Below are positions 52,263 to 61,556 of a stretch of 64,000 bases of DNA, one piece after another (position 1 is the stretch's first letter; every line of letters starts with the position of its first letter). A program made the position numbers and the translations under genes. Below the pieces are notes generated by a model that saw only the letters and a list, made by a program, of their open reading frames with translations, searched no databases and was not told the DNA's origin. Origin of the DNA: Verrucomicrobiales bacterium (GTDB lineage: Bacteria; Verrucomicrobiota; Verrucomicrobiia; Verrucomicrobiales; DEV007). The DNA lies in the NCBI GenBank assembly GCA_029212615.1, contig JARGPJ010000001.1, positions 186,001-250,000 of the forward strand, read 5' to 3'.

Positions 52263-53474
52263 TCAGCGGTCGCCACGCCGAATCTCTGAGCCTTCGAAGT
52301 ACACGCGGATGCGATAAGTCGTATTCGGACGAAATTCGATCTCACCCGTCTTAACATCGAAGCGCTGAGGCACTTTTGAAAGCTGCTTGTCGACCACTGC
52401 GTGATAGCCGCGGTCCGAGAAAATGTCGATCAACATGGCCAGCGCGAGGGGGTTCGCCAAAACCTCATCCTCATTATTGATCACCGCTCGACCCGAAATC
52501 GCATGGCGCTCGATGATGGGGATAAACTTGTTCGTAATGAGATCGACGACCTCCTGAAACAAACTCTGGTCCTGCCTGACATAGCTATCCAGTCGGCGAA
52601 CAAGTTCCTGCCGTGCATGCAGTACCAATTCGCTTGCGAGAGGAATCTCACGGATCATCGAAAAGGTTTCAGGCTCAAGCTCAAGCGAGCTCTGATACTG
52701 AAGCTCCTGAAGAATATTCTCTTCAACCTCGGAAACAGAACCTTGCGCGTTAATCAGGTGATAGAAAAAGACCTCACGAAGTGACTGCAGGGCATCCCAG
52801 GTACTTTCCTTAAAGACACGGTAGCGGTGCTTTGCTGCCTCAACATCCAAATCCGTCGGGCGAAGTTCCTGAACTTCGCCGACACCGGTCATCCGAACTT
52901 CCTCATTGTGCTTTGCGATTTCGCGACCGCGATAGAGCTGACGCTCAACACTCGTTTTCTCGTCCACAAACAGGACCATGACGTGAATCGTCGGAAGCCT
53001 GAAAAATTCAGCAAGATGCGTGTGCGCATAATCCCGGTGCATCTTCCCGATTCTCTTGACGAGAAGCTTCATGCACTCAACCTGAATCTTTGTCCTCGGA
53101 AAACCATCGAGAACAGCGCCATCGCGAAACTCCGCTCCCAGCATCTGGCGGAGAAGAATCCCCATCACTTCACGGTCCCCCACCAACTGCCCATTATCCT
53201 TTAACGCTTTCGCTTCAGGACTGTCGAGCAGGGAACTCACCACAATCGGCGGACAGGTGAAACCCCGCGCTTTCATGATGAATCCAGTGTTCGTCCCTTT
53301 ACCGGAACCGGGAGCACCACCCAGGAGAATAATCTCTTTGGGAAAGCGCAAATTTTCGAGCCCAATTTCGTCGACCAACCCCTTCCAGACGGCATTAAAA
53401 ATCAACTGGGCGTCCTTAATCTCGACGTCCTTCAGGCCACTCGCCTCATCAGCGGCAGGTTTGGGTTCACTCAT
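52263..53474 (-). CDS. Adenylate kinase-like nucleoside monophosphate kinase with long C-terminal region
   Basis: About 403 residues. The P-loop GGAPGSGKGT (about 52-61) follows a 50-residue N-terminal extension; NMP-binding LVGDREVMGILLRQML and GAVLDGFPRTKIQVECM, and the later VDEKTSVERQLYRGR, are adenylate kinase-like. Ordinary adenylate kinases have about 215 residues, so the C-terminal 170 (RVFKESTWDALQSLREVFFYHLINAQGSVSEVEENIL onward) are extra. The start at 53474 (MSEPKP) is preferred over a GTG at 53525. Substrate nucleotide is not certain. Confidence 0.82.
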   Translation of the reverse strand: MSEPKPAADEASGLKDVEIKDAQLIFNAVWKGLVDEIGLENLRFPKEIILLGGAPGSGKGTNTGFIMKARGFTCPPIVVSSLLDSPEAKALKDNGQLVGDREVMGILLRQMLGAEFRDGAVLDGFPRTKIQVECMKLLVKRIGKMHRDYAHTHLAEFFRLPTIHVMVLFVDEKTSVERQLYRGREIAKHNEEVRMTGVGEVQELRPTDLDVEAAKHRYRVFKESTWDALQSLREVFFYHLINAQGSVSEVEENILQELQYQSSLELEPETFSMIREIPLASELVLHARQELVRRLDSYVRQDQSLFQEVVDLITNKFIPIIERHAISGRAVINNEDEVLANPLALAMLIDIFSDRGYHAVVDKQLSKVPQRFDVKTGEIEFRPNTTYRIRVYFEGSEIRRGDR

Positions 53475-53621
53475 GCAAATCTCGTCCGCTCGAATCATGC
53501 TTGCCGCAAGTCGAATTCGAGGCACCCGTTCACTATTCTCGATAATTCACCGACAAACAGCGACGGACGGGGAGTCACCCCATCCACACACAAGAGGGTT
53601 ATCTCACTGACTTTACCCTGT

Positions 53622-55733
53622 TCAATCCAGCTTCAGCCATTGCACGGCATCAATAATGACATGTCCTTCCGTGCCCTCGTTACTGATGGTCACCGTGGAT
53701 GTTTCGCCGGCTGAATAGGTGAAGGTCCCGATTTCATGAAAAGGAGGATGAGAGGGCTTCTCCTTTTGACTGAGCATCAGTGCCGTAGTTCCCTCCGCCG
53801 TTTCGACCGCAACCGGAACAGCTGACGCCCGATTGTGATTCGGCGGATAGGCAACGCGAACCGCATACTCACCCGCTTCTTCCAACACTGTTGTAAAGGC
53901 TGCCGTCGCCTCCCCTTTCTGCTGATTATCATCATGTCGATAACCGAAACCAACAAAAGGACCATTCGATGAACTGGTCTTCGAGAAACCGGTCAGCGTT
54001 GCTTTTTCATCATCAACCACAATCCCGTCGAGATCAGTCACAGCAGTCCCTTTTCCACCCGAGACCGGACCGTCATAATGCAGGACCTGGCCCTCTTCAA
54101 GAAGACGTGCTTTGAGCTCTTCATAGGGAACATCCTGCACATCGAGTCCACCGTCGATTGCCATGGCAGCAGCCGTTGCCGCACTTTGTCCCAGAATCAT
54201 GAAAACGGGTTCCATCCGGATCGACCCGAAGGCGATGTGAGTGCTGGAGACACAAACCGGAGCGAAAAGATTAGTGCACTGATCCCGCTTCGGAACCAAC
54301 GAACCGTAGGCAATCTCGTATGGGCCACGAGTGCTCACTCCGATATCACCTTCGTTCTGGACATAACCATTATCATCAATGTGGCGCTGCGTATTGTGGG
54401 AGTCGATCGCATAGGAGCCCATGCCAACAGAGTCAGGAGTAGGGTTAACCTTTCTCAGTTCGTTTTCCGTCATGACAAAGTCACCGATCATGCGACGAGC
54501 CTCACGAATATAGAGCTGATGCGACCAGTTTCCGTTCTCCTGAAATTCATCCTTAGGCAGCCCCCAGTTATTCATTTCATCCTGCACTTCCTTGGGAACA
54601 CGAGGATCATTGGCGATAAAGTAGAGAAGGCCGAGCTGATAGGTTTCATGCTCCGCAATGATCTCACGGCGCTCTTCATAACTGCCCTCGGGATAGCCAT
54701 AGTTGTAACCAATATTATCGAAACTGAAGGGACCGTGATTGTTCGTGTCGGTTTTGTGATTAGGAACCACATCAAATTTATTGAAAACCTCCATTCCCCA
54801 ACCCGCTTCAAAACAGCGAACCAAGAGCTCGTATTGATTCGGATCATAGCCATTCGGCTTCGTAAACGGAATCCGGTTCTCAGGATGGTTGGTTAAGCAC
54901 ATGCGGAAACAATAAGCCTGCACACGATGATCACCTTCACCCCGCTCACCCGGAGGATCGGTGCTGATTCGTGCAAGGACACCGCTCGAGGGGTCACCGG
55001 GAACAAGATAGGCGCTGACCGGACGGTCGAGGAGTTGAAAGTGATGCTTGTGGTGATCCACCTCGGTCTGAACGCCGTTCCAATTCTCATTATAATCAGC
55101 GTTCGCCTCCCGACCGACATGATAATCGACCCCGGAAGCAGCGATGAGATCTCCCTCATATGTCGTATCAAGAAACATCTTCCCCGAAAATTTCTTCCCG
55201 CTCAAGGTGGTGATGGATACGATTCTTCCATCCTTCATCTCCACCCCATTCTCACGATCGAGCCACTCATCGCGGTGCACCGTGAGGCCAAATTCAGCGA
55301 CGTAATCCTCAAAGACTTTCCGGGCAACGCTGGGCTCAAAAACCCACATTGTCCGGTTCTTTCCATCCATCGCGGGGGTTCCCTGACCCGTATTTCCGTA
55401 GTCTTCCGGCTTCTCCCACTTCCAGGTTTCCGGCTTTTGATATTCCTTCCATACCCGATGATAGAAGTCACGGGACAGCCCTCCAATAACCGCCTTATTA
55501 CCTGTATCTGTCCATCCAAGCCCACCACTGGAAAGACCGCCAAGGATAGTATCCGGACTGACGATTACGACAGATTTCCCCATCTTCTTTGCCTGCACCC
55601 CGGCGATGACGGCAGCGCAGGTCCCGCCATAGATCACGACATCATGTTCAACATTCTCGTCCGCCGAAGCCGGTGAGAGAAAAGCCAGTGAGGCCGATAG
55701 AAGCAAAGAAAGAGTGAGCAGGGATTTTTCCAT
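53622..55733 (-). CDS. Secreted FAD-dependent oxidoreductase with golvesin-like C-terminal domain
   Basis: About 703 residues with a signal peptide (LLTLSLLLSASLAFLSPASA). HDVVIYGGTCAAVIAGVQAKKMGKSVVIVSPDTILGGLSSGGLGWTD is the FAD-binding start of the FAD-dependent oxidoreductase family (PF12831), frequent beside sulfatases and sugar enzymes in Planctomycetota and Verrucomicrobiota. FLDTTYEGDLIAASGVDYHVGRE and GILGQSAATAAAMAID-like MILGQSAATAAAMAID confirm it. The final 130 residues (FGYRHDDNQQKGEATAAFTTVLEEAGEYAVRVAYPPNHNRASAVP) resemble a golvesin/CBM-like beta-sandwich. ATG at 55733 is used. The substrate is unknown. Confidence 0.88.
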   Translation of the reverse strand: MEKSLLTLSLLLSASLAFLSPASADENVEHDVVIYGGTCAAVIAGVQAKKMGKSVVIVSPDTILGGLSSGGLGWTDTGNKAVIGGLSRDFYHRVWKEYQKPETWKWEKPEDYGNTGQGTPAMDGKNRTMWVFEPSVARKVFEDYVAEFGLTVHRDEWLDRENGVEMKDGRIVSITTLSGKKFSGKMFLDTTYEGDLIAASGVDYHVGREANADYNENWNGVQTEVDHHKHHFQLLDRPVSAYLVPGDPSSGVLARISTDPPGERGEGDHRVQAYCFRMCLTNHPENRIPFTKPNGYDPNQYELLVRCFEAGWGMEVFNKFDVVPNHKTDTNNHGPFSFDNIGYNYGYPEGSYEERREIIAEHETYQLGLLYFIANDPRVPKEVQDEMNNWGLPKDEFQENGNWSHQLYIREARRMIGDFVMTENELRKVNPTPDSVGMGSYAIDSHNTQRHIDDNGYVQNEGDIGVSTRGPYEIAYGSLVPKRDQCTNLFAPVCVSSTHIAFGSIRMEPVFMILGQSAATAAAMAIDGGLDVQDVPYEELKARLLEEGQVLHYDGPVSGGKGTAVTDLDGIVVDDEKATLTGFSKTSSSNGPFVGFGYRHDDNQQKGEATAAFTTVLEEAGEYAVRVAYPPNHNRASAVPVAVETAEGTTALMLSQKEKPSHPPFHEIGTFTYSAGETSTVTISNEGTEGHVIIDAVQWLKLD

Positions 55734-55849
55734 GCTCAAAGTTTAACGAATGCTCCCAAAGCGACAAGACACCGTTCGCGCCAAAAAAAAGGTGACCACT
55801 TTCAAAGCGAAGGCTATCCAAGGAGACTACCTCCAAAAAGAATCTGCTT

Positions 55850-57274
55850 CTATGCCAGCAGATCTTTGACCACCGATCCGTGAACATCAGTGAGACGGAA
55901 GTCCCGACCGGAGAATCGATAGGTCAGTTTTTCATGATCGAATCCGAGTAGATGCAACATCGTCGCGTGCAGATCGTGAACATGAACAGGATTGGAGGCC
56001 ACGGATAACCCGAAGTCGTCCGTCTCACCATAGGCCATGCCACCCTTGACGCCTCCACCGGCCATCCAGACGGTAAATCCATCCACGTGATGGTCACGCC
56101 CGATACGGTTCACATCTTTCTTCGCCACTTTCTGAATAGTGGAGGTCCGCCCCATCTCGCCACCCCAGACAACAAGCGTGTCTTCCAACATTCCACGCGC
56201 CTCAAGATCCTCTAACAAAGCAGCAATCGGCTGATCTGACTCCCTCGCAAGGCGCTGGTGGTTCGGCAGTAATCCGGCATGACTGTCCCACGGCTGGCCA
56301 GCCCCGTGATAACACTGAACATAGCGAACCCCCCGCTCCACGAGACGACGGGCCATGAGGAGGTTTCGTCCCACCGGCGTGTCCCCGTAACTCTCCCGAA
56401 CTACTTCGGGTTCTTTCGAGACATCAAAAGCATCCGTCGCTTCGCTCTGCATGCGGAAAGCCAACTCCATCGAATGGATTCTCGAATTCAAACGTTCATC
56501 ACCCTCCCTGATCGAGGCATGCCCCTCATTAAGAGCTTTCGTGAGCCGAAGCAGATTCCTTTGCGTGCCAGTACCGATGTCATCGCGACGAAGATGCGGG
56601 ATCATTTCCCCTGCCTTGCGATTCGTCTCAATGTGCGTCCCCTGATAAACCCCCGGAAGAAAGGAACTTGTCCAGTTTCTGGACTGCGCTGTAGGCATTC
56701 CGTTAGGCATCAAGACCACATAGCCGGGGAGATCCTCGCTCTCAGTTCCCAGTCCATAAAGAACCCATGAACCGATACTGGGACGTGCCAGAACCGGGTT
56801 TCCGCAATTCATCATGAGGAGTCCCGGCGAGTGATTGGCTATCTCACTCTGCATCGATCGAATCACACAAAGCTTGTCAGCATGTTTCGCCACATTGGGA
56901 TACAACTCGGAAATTTCGAGACCGCTCTCGCCGTGCTTTGAAAACTCAAATGGAGATGCCCAGATTTCCCCGACACGATTCCTTTGCGTATTCTGCAAGG
57001 TCTTCTTAATCGATTCAGGCAACTCCTGTCCATCAAGCTTCTTAAGCTCCGGCTTATAGTCGAAGGTATCAATCTGCGACGGACCTCCATTCATGAAAAG
57101 ATGAATGACCCGCTTTGCCTTAGCGGGGAAATGCGGCTGCCTGGCAGCGAGCGGTGAATCAAGCGGACCCTGTCCGTGCACGCTCGAGAGCAGATCCGAA
57201 GCTGCGATGGCGCCCATGCCAAAACCAAGCCGCTGGAGAGCGGAGCGTCGTGAAAGATGAAATTCGTTGCTCAT
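55850..57274 (-). CDS. DUF1501 domain protein (Tat-type signal)
   Basis: A 474-residue protein with the twin-arginine start SRRSALQRLGFGMGAIAASDLL. RVIHLFMNGGPSQIDTFDYKPEL, GLEISELYPNVAKHADKLCVIRSM, LVVWGGEMGRT and HATMLHLLGFDHEKLTYRFSGRDFRLTDVHGSVV are typical of DUF1501, a sulfatase-fold-like family of unknown function. It lies 3 bases behind a PSD1 gene on the same strand, the standard pairing in Planctomycetota and Verrucomicrobiota. Confidence 0.94.
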   Translation of the reverse strand: MSNEFHLSRRSALQRLGFGMGAIAASDLLSSVHGQGPLDSPLAARQPHFPAKAKRVIHLFMNGGPSQIDTFDYKPELKKLDGQELPESIKKTLQNTQRNRVGEIWASPFEFSKHGESGLEISELYPNVAKHADKLCVIRSMQSEIANHSPGLLMMNCGNPVLARPSIGSWVLYGLGTESEDLPGYVVLMPNGMPTAQSRNWTSSFLPGVYQGTHIETNRKAGEMIPHLRRDDIGTGTQRNLLRLTKALNEGHASIREGDERLNSRIHSMELAFRMQSEATDAFDVSKEPEVVRESYGDTPVGRNLLMARRLVERGVRYVQCYHGAGQPWDSHAGLLPNHQRLARESDQPIAALLEDLEARGMLEDTLVVWGGEMGRTSTIQKVAKKDVNRIGRDHHVDGFTVWMAGGGVKGGMAYGETDDFGLSVASNPVHVHDLHATMLHLLGFDHEKLTYRFSGRDFRLTDVHGSVVKDLLA

Positions 57275-57277
57275 GAT

Positions 57278-59578
57278 TCAGTCCACGTAAAGAAACTCAT
57301 TCGACATGCATAGCGATTGAGCAATGAGAGCCCAGGGGGGAATATTCCGCCCTTCTTCGATCTCTGCGAAGCGCTCAACCCGGTCTACCTCTACGGGTGT
57401 CGGTGGCCGTTGCAACACCCTTTCAAAAACCGCCTCGATACGCTCGTTGCGATCATCGATTTTATCGAGCCCGACATCGTCAATGAGAGCTTCCGACTGC
57501 TCAATCATGAAAGGCGAGTTCATGAGAAATAAAGCCTGGGGGGAAACAATATTATCGGTGCGTGAACCCTGTGTTTGCACCGGAGAGGGGAAATCAAAGT
57601 TCCGCAGAGTCGGGTCAAGGTTGAAACGGTTTACGTAGCCGTAAACACTGCGACGCCTCGTGTAGTCATCGCCCCACATCTGCCCCGGCCGACCCCGCAT
57701 ACTGAGGTCGAGCTGACCGGCAACCGCGAGTAGAGAGTCACGAAGCTCTTCGATACGAAGCCGGGAACGATTCGATCTCCAAAAGAACTCATTTTCCGGA
57801 TCAATCGCCACCATCTCATCCCGATTCAGGCTCGCCTGCTGAAAGGTCTTCGACGTCACGATGAGGCGAACCAGCTTTTTCGTAGACCAGCCTTCCTCAA
57901 TAAACCAGCTCGCCAGAAAATCGAGCAACTCCGGGTGGCTTGGCGCTTCACCCTGAAGCCCGAAATCGGACGGTGTATCAACGATCGGGTCGCCCATCAA
58001 CATTGCCCAGACCCGATTCACATAAACACGCGCCGTGAGCGGATTCTCAGGATCGACCATCTTTTCCGCGAGCTCAAGGCGCCCACTGTCCTTTGCATTG
58101 AAGGGCTTCTGCTCCGGATCAATGATTTTCAAAAAGCGCCGGGGAACGCGTTCCCCCTTATTCGATGGCTCTCCGCGAATGAATACGGCAGGTTCAGCTG
58201 GCTTTCCTTTTTCAGACACCGTCATGGCCCGGGTCGGTGCCCCCCTGTTGAAAAGTAAGAGTTCGGCCAGATCAGTCTGCTCTATCTCAGCAGCAAGCGA
58301 ACGATTGTTCCCTTTCACTTTTTCACCGGCCTCTTTGATTTCCCGATCAATTTCAGCTCTTGCTTTCGTATATTCCGCCACTTCCCCGGCCCCGGCCTCG
58401 TAACCTTTAATTACCGGAAAGGCATTTAGCTTCCAGGGCTCAGGACGACTCAATGAATTGAACACCCCATACAAAGAATAGTAATCAGCCGTCGGAACCG
58501 GTTCGAATTTGTGATCGTGACAACGGGAACAGGAAACTGTCATCCCGAGAATTCCCCGGGTCGTCACATCAATGACATCATCCACAAAATCGTGGGACAT
58601 GTTCCGGTAGGGTGAAACGGCGATAAACCCGAGCGCAGCGAGGGTGGGATCGTTTTTCCCTTTCACAAAGAGATCAGCAGCAAGCTGCTCTTTCACGAAG
58701 AGATCAAAGGGCTTATCCTCGTTGAATGAATCGATCACATAGTCGCGATACGTGAACGCATACGGATAATAGTGCGGTGTCTTGGTATCCGGCCGATAAG
58801 TGATTGCGGTGTCAGCGTAGCGGGCGATATCCAGCCAGAATCGCCCGACGTGCTCACCAAAGCGGGGCGAGGCCATAAGTTCCTCGAGATAAGCATCGTA
58901 ATTCTTATCCTTCAGACCACCTTCTACCGGCGGCAATCCCGTCAACTTGTAGCTCAAGCGTCGCATCAAGGTTCGTTTATCTGCGACAGGCGATGGAGTA
59001 AGTCCATTCTCTTCCAATTTCGCCCAAACAAACTGATCAACCGGATTTTCGTTCCAAACCGGATCAGTTACCTCTGGAGGAGTGATTTTTTGTACCGGCT
59101 GAAAAGACCAATGATCCTTCGCCTTCTCGAAAATCACGTCCTGATCACCCAACTGGGAAAACTCAGTCTCCCCCATATCTTCAGCCGGACCTGCAGCCCC
59201 GTCACGTATCCACTTCTTCAGGATGGCTACTTCTTCTGCCTCCAACTGATACTTAGGGGGCATCTCAACATTCGGATCGGTGTAGGCAACGGCGGTGATG
59301 AGCAGGGATCCCTTAAGGTTTCCGGGGATCACCGCTTTGCCACTGTCCCCCCCTTCAAGCCAACCGGATTCCCGATCCAGAAGAAGTCCGCCTTTCTGGG
59401 AGCCTTCCGCTTCTGAATGGCAATCGTAGCAATGTTTCACGAGAAGAGGACGAACCCGCCGCTCAAAAAACTCGGTACCACTCATTTCACCCGACGGCTG
59501 TGCGCCAACACTCAGCGGCAAGCTCGAGAGCAGAATCGAAAGAAGGAGGATAAAGGAGGACTTCACTATCTGAAACAT
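57278..59578 (-). CDS. PSD1/planctomycete cytochrome c, DUF1549 and DUF1553 protein
   Basis: The 766-residue secreted protein has a signal peptide (LLLSILLSSLPLSVGA), a planctomycete-type c-heme domain with C50-YDC-H54 in VKHCYDCHSEAEG, a DUF1549 region (FVWAKLEENGLTPSPVADKRTLMRRLSYKLTGLPP) and a DUF1553 region (RVYVNRVWAMLMGDPIVDTPSDFGLQG, PSPVQTQGSR). A second CxxCH occurs in VSCSRCHDHKFEPV. Function is unknown, but these proteins come in pairs with DUF1501 and are much expanded in this lineage. It is the first gene of the pair. Confidence 0.95.
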   Translation of the reverse strand: MFQIVKSSFILLLSILLSSLPLSVGAQPSGEMSGTEFFERRVRPLLVKHCYDCHSEAEGSQKGGLLLDRESGWLEGGDSGKAVIPGNLKGSLLITAVAYTDPNVEMPPKYQLEAEEVAILKKWIRDGAAGPAEDMGETEFSQLGDQDVIFEKAKDHWSFQPVQKITPPEVTDPVWNENPVDQFVWAKLEENGLTPSPVADKRTLMRRLSYKLTGLPPVEGGLKDKNYDAYLEELMASPRFGEHVGRFWLDIARYADTAITYRPDTKTPHYYPYAFTYRDYVIDSFNEDKPFDLFVKEQLAADLFVKGKNDPTLAALGFIAVSPYRNMSHDFVDDVIDVTTRGILGMTVSCSRCHDHKFEPVPTADYYSLYGVFNSLSRPEPWKLNAFPVIKGYEAGAGEVAEYTKARAEIDREIKEAGEKVKGNNRSLAAEIEQTDLAELLLFNRGAPTRAMTVSEKGKPAEPAVFIRGEPSNKGERVPRRFLKIIDPEQKPFNAKDSGRLELAEKMVDPENPLTARVYVNRVWAMLMGDPIVDTPSDFGLQGEAPSHPELLDFLASWFIEEGWSTKKLVRLIVTSKTFQQASLNRDEMVAIDPENEFFWRSNRSRLRIEELRDSLLAVAGQLDLSMRGRPGQMWGDDYTRRRSVYGYVNRFNLDPTLRNFDFPSPVQTQGSRTDNIVSPQALFLMNSPFMIEQSEALIDDVGLDKIDDRNERIEAVFERVLQRPPTPVEVDRVERFAEIEEGRNIPPWALIAQSLCMSNEFLYVD

Positions 59579-59780
59579 AAGCGATTTAACGCTCCCGTCA
59601 TGAAGTGCTGACAGCGGGATTACGTGAAGGCGAAAAACCCGCCAAAGCCAGCTATTTCAGGACATTTCGGCACCGGAGAGGTTTCACCCTTCCCTCTGAA
59701 AGGCTCTCTCTCCTGAGCTGAACCGGCACAATCATCCGGCTTCTCAACTTCAATCCACCCCCGGGAGGGCCTTAAATACC

Positions 59781-59807
59781 TGTATTTTACAAGTAATGTA
59801 TGTTACA
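59781..59807. promoter_or_regulatory. Two TGTA-N3-TACA dyads upstream of marR
   Basis: TGTA-TTT-TACA (59781-59791) and TGTA-TGT-TACA (59797-59807) are perfect 4-3-4 dyads with centres 16 bases apart. They end 8 bases before the ATG of the MarR gene at 59816, in a run of AT-rich sequence, and would be ideal MarR operators for auto-repression of the efflux operon. The link is inference from position. Confidence 0.62.
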
Positions 59808-59815
59808 GATAATAG

Positions 59816-60253
59816 ATGTCAGTCCGATTCAATGAGTCCCCGGGGTTTTTGATCGACCGTAGCGCGCACATGCTACGCATGCGAGCCAGAGCAAAACTTG
59901 CCGATTTGGGAATTGATCTGACCACTGAGGAAATGATCATTCTTGTTGCCCTCAACAAAAATGATGGCCAACGCATCGGAGACCTCGCCGCCCTCCTCCA
60001 ACGCGACAACACAACCTTGACCCGCCAAATTGAAAGCCTTGAAAAAAAGGGCTGCGTCCGCCGGAAATCCGCTCCTGACGACCGCCGCGCCGTCCAGGTA
60101 TTCCTGAAGAAAAAGGGCGTTCGCTACTTCGAGAGTTTTGATCCTGAAATGCGCGCCTTTCGCGATCAAATGCTTTCAGGCCTTTCCGAAACGGAGCAAA
60201 AACTACTCACCGCCTGCCTTCGTAAGATCCAGGCCAACCTATCGTCCCTGTAA
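59816..60253 (+). CDS. MarR family transcriptional regulator
   Basis: A 145-residue winged-helix protein: LADLGIDLTTEEMIILVALNKNDGQRIGDLAALLQRDNTTLTRQIESLEKKGCVRRKSAPDDRRAVQVFLKKKG is the MarR DNA-binding domain with the wing DDRR motif. It is the first gene of an operon with an RND efflux adaptor and pump (23 bases to the next start), so it probably represses them and responds to a pump substrate. Two dyads lie just upstream. Confidence 0.94.
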   Translation: MSVRFNESPGFLIDRSAHMLRMRARAKLADLGIDLTTEEMIILVALNKNDGQRIGDLAALLQRDNTTLTRQIESLEKKGCVRRKSAPDDRRAVQVFLKKKGVRYFESFDPEMRAFRDQMLSGLSETEQKLLTACLRKIQANLSSL

Positions 60254-60276
60254 TCACGCAGCCCCATTTATTAGCC

Positions 60277-61512
60277 ATGAATCGTCTTCACTCCCCCCTT
60301 TTTCTGATCCCACTGCTGGCACTCTCCGCCTGCGATTCCGGTGCTTCAAAAACTCCCCCCGGCATGGGTGCCACTCCAAATGTCACCGTCGCTGCGGTCG
60401 AAGAACGAATGATCCCCGACGAACTGAGCTTCGTTGCCCGTGTCGCAGCGAAAGATCGTGTTGATATCCGGGCTCAGGTCAGCGGCATTCTCATTGAACA
60501 AAAATTCGAAGATGGGGCCGATGTCAAAAAAGGAGACCTTCTGTTTGTGATTGAACCTGACGAATATGAGACAGCCCTCGCTTCAGCAGAGGCGGAAGTA
60601 GCCAGCGCTGTCGCTCAGCAGGATAACGCCGAAAGATACTACAAACGCCTCAAAACAGTAGGATCAACCGGCGTTTCGGCGACCGAAATCGAACAGGCGG
60701 AAATCGACACGCGCATCGCCACCGCTGCCGTGGACCGCGCTGTCGCAACCCGAAGCACCGCCGAACTCAACCTTAAGCGGACCCGCATTTATGCACCGAT
60801 CGACGGACAGATCGGCAAAGCGATGGTCGATGCCGGCAACCTTGTCGATGCCAGCACCGGCACCCTCGCCACCATCGTTCAGGTTGATCCTATCCGGGTG
60901 AAACATTCTCTCAGCGAAAAATTCTTCACCGAGGAAACGGAACAACTCGTCGATCGCGATCCTTCCCTGCCACCCATTCGTGACACTCTGATCCCGAGAA
61001 TCGTCCTATCGACCGGGCAACACTACGCTCACGATGGAAAGATCGTGTTCCTCGACAACGAAATTGCCAGCACCACAGGAACAATCCAGGCCGAAGCTGA
61101 ATTCTCGAATCCCGACGGCATCCTGAAACCGGGGCAGTTCGTCGACCTCCTCGTCCAGCGGGGCGAACCGGTAAAACGACTAACTGTCCCACAATCCGCG
61201 ATCCAGCAGGATCAACAGGGTCACTTCGCTCTGGTCGTGGACGAGGAAGGTAATGTCATGCAGCGGCGCATCACCACCGGGGACCGAATCGGTGTCGACT
61301 GGACGGTCGAAGAGGGGCTGAACGCGAACGAAAAAGTCATCATTCAGGGAATCGAGAAAGTACGCCCCGGCTCAAAAGTCAACGCACTCGAATTTACGGA
61401 TCAAGCGCCTTCCCAAACAGAAGCTCCCGAAGAGAAAACTGCTGAAGGTAAAACTGCACCCTCCACCTCCCCTCAAGCGAATCCGGAACCTGCTCCCGCC
61501 GGGGACGCTTGA
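60277..61512 (+). CDS. RND efflux periplasmic adaptor (MFP), lipoprotein
   Basis: The 411-residue protein carries a lipoprotein signal with Cys19 in LLALSACDSG. Membrane fusion protein features: VAAKDRVDIRAQVSGILIEQKFEDGADVKKGDLLFVIEPDEYETAL (lipoyl half), helical hairpin (ASAEAEVASAVAQQDNAERYYKRL to AELNLKRTRIYAP), DGQIGKAMVDAGNLVDASTGTLATIVQVDPI and RLTVPQSAIQQDQQGHFALVVD. A Pro/Glu-rich tail ends it. It links the inner-membrane pump to an outer-membrane channel (AcrA/MexA type). The pump gene starts 44 bases downstream. Confidence 0.96.
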   Translation: MNRLHSPLFLIPLLALSACDSGASKTPPGMGATPNVTVAAVEERMIPDELSFVARVAAKDRVDIRAQVSGILIEQKFEDGADVKKGDLLFVIEPDEYETALASAEAEVASAVAQQDNAERYYKRLKTVGSTGVSATEIEQAEIDTRIATAAVDRAVATRSTAELNLKRTRIYAPIDGQIGKAMVDAGNLVDASTGTLATIVQVDPIRVKHSLSEKFFTEETEQLVDRDPSLPPIRDTLIPRIVLSTGQHYAHDGKIVFLDNEIASTTGTIQAEAEFSNPDGILKPGQFVDLLVQRGEPVKRLTVPQSAIQQDQQGHFALVVDEEGNVMQRRITTGDRIGVDWTVEEGLNANEKVIIQGIEKVRPGSKVNALEFTDQAPSQTEAPEEKTAEGKTAPSTSPQANPEPAPAGDA

Positions 61513-61556
61513 TCGATCTGCCCGGTGTCACGCCCTTTCATCTTTCCCTGCCCCCT

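Noticed and set aside
54078-55676. Two + strand open frames of 272 and 249 codons
   Set aside because: Both lie antisense within the FAD oxidoreductase gene, whose protein is clearly real.
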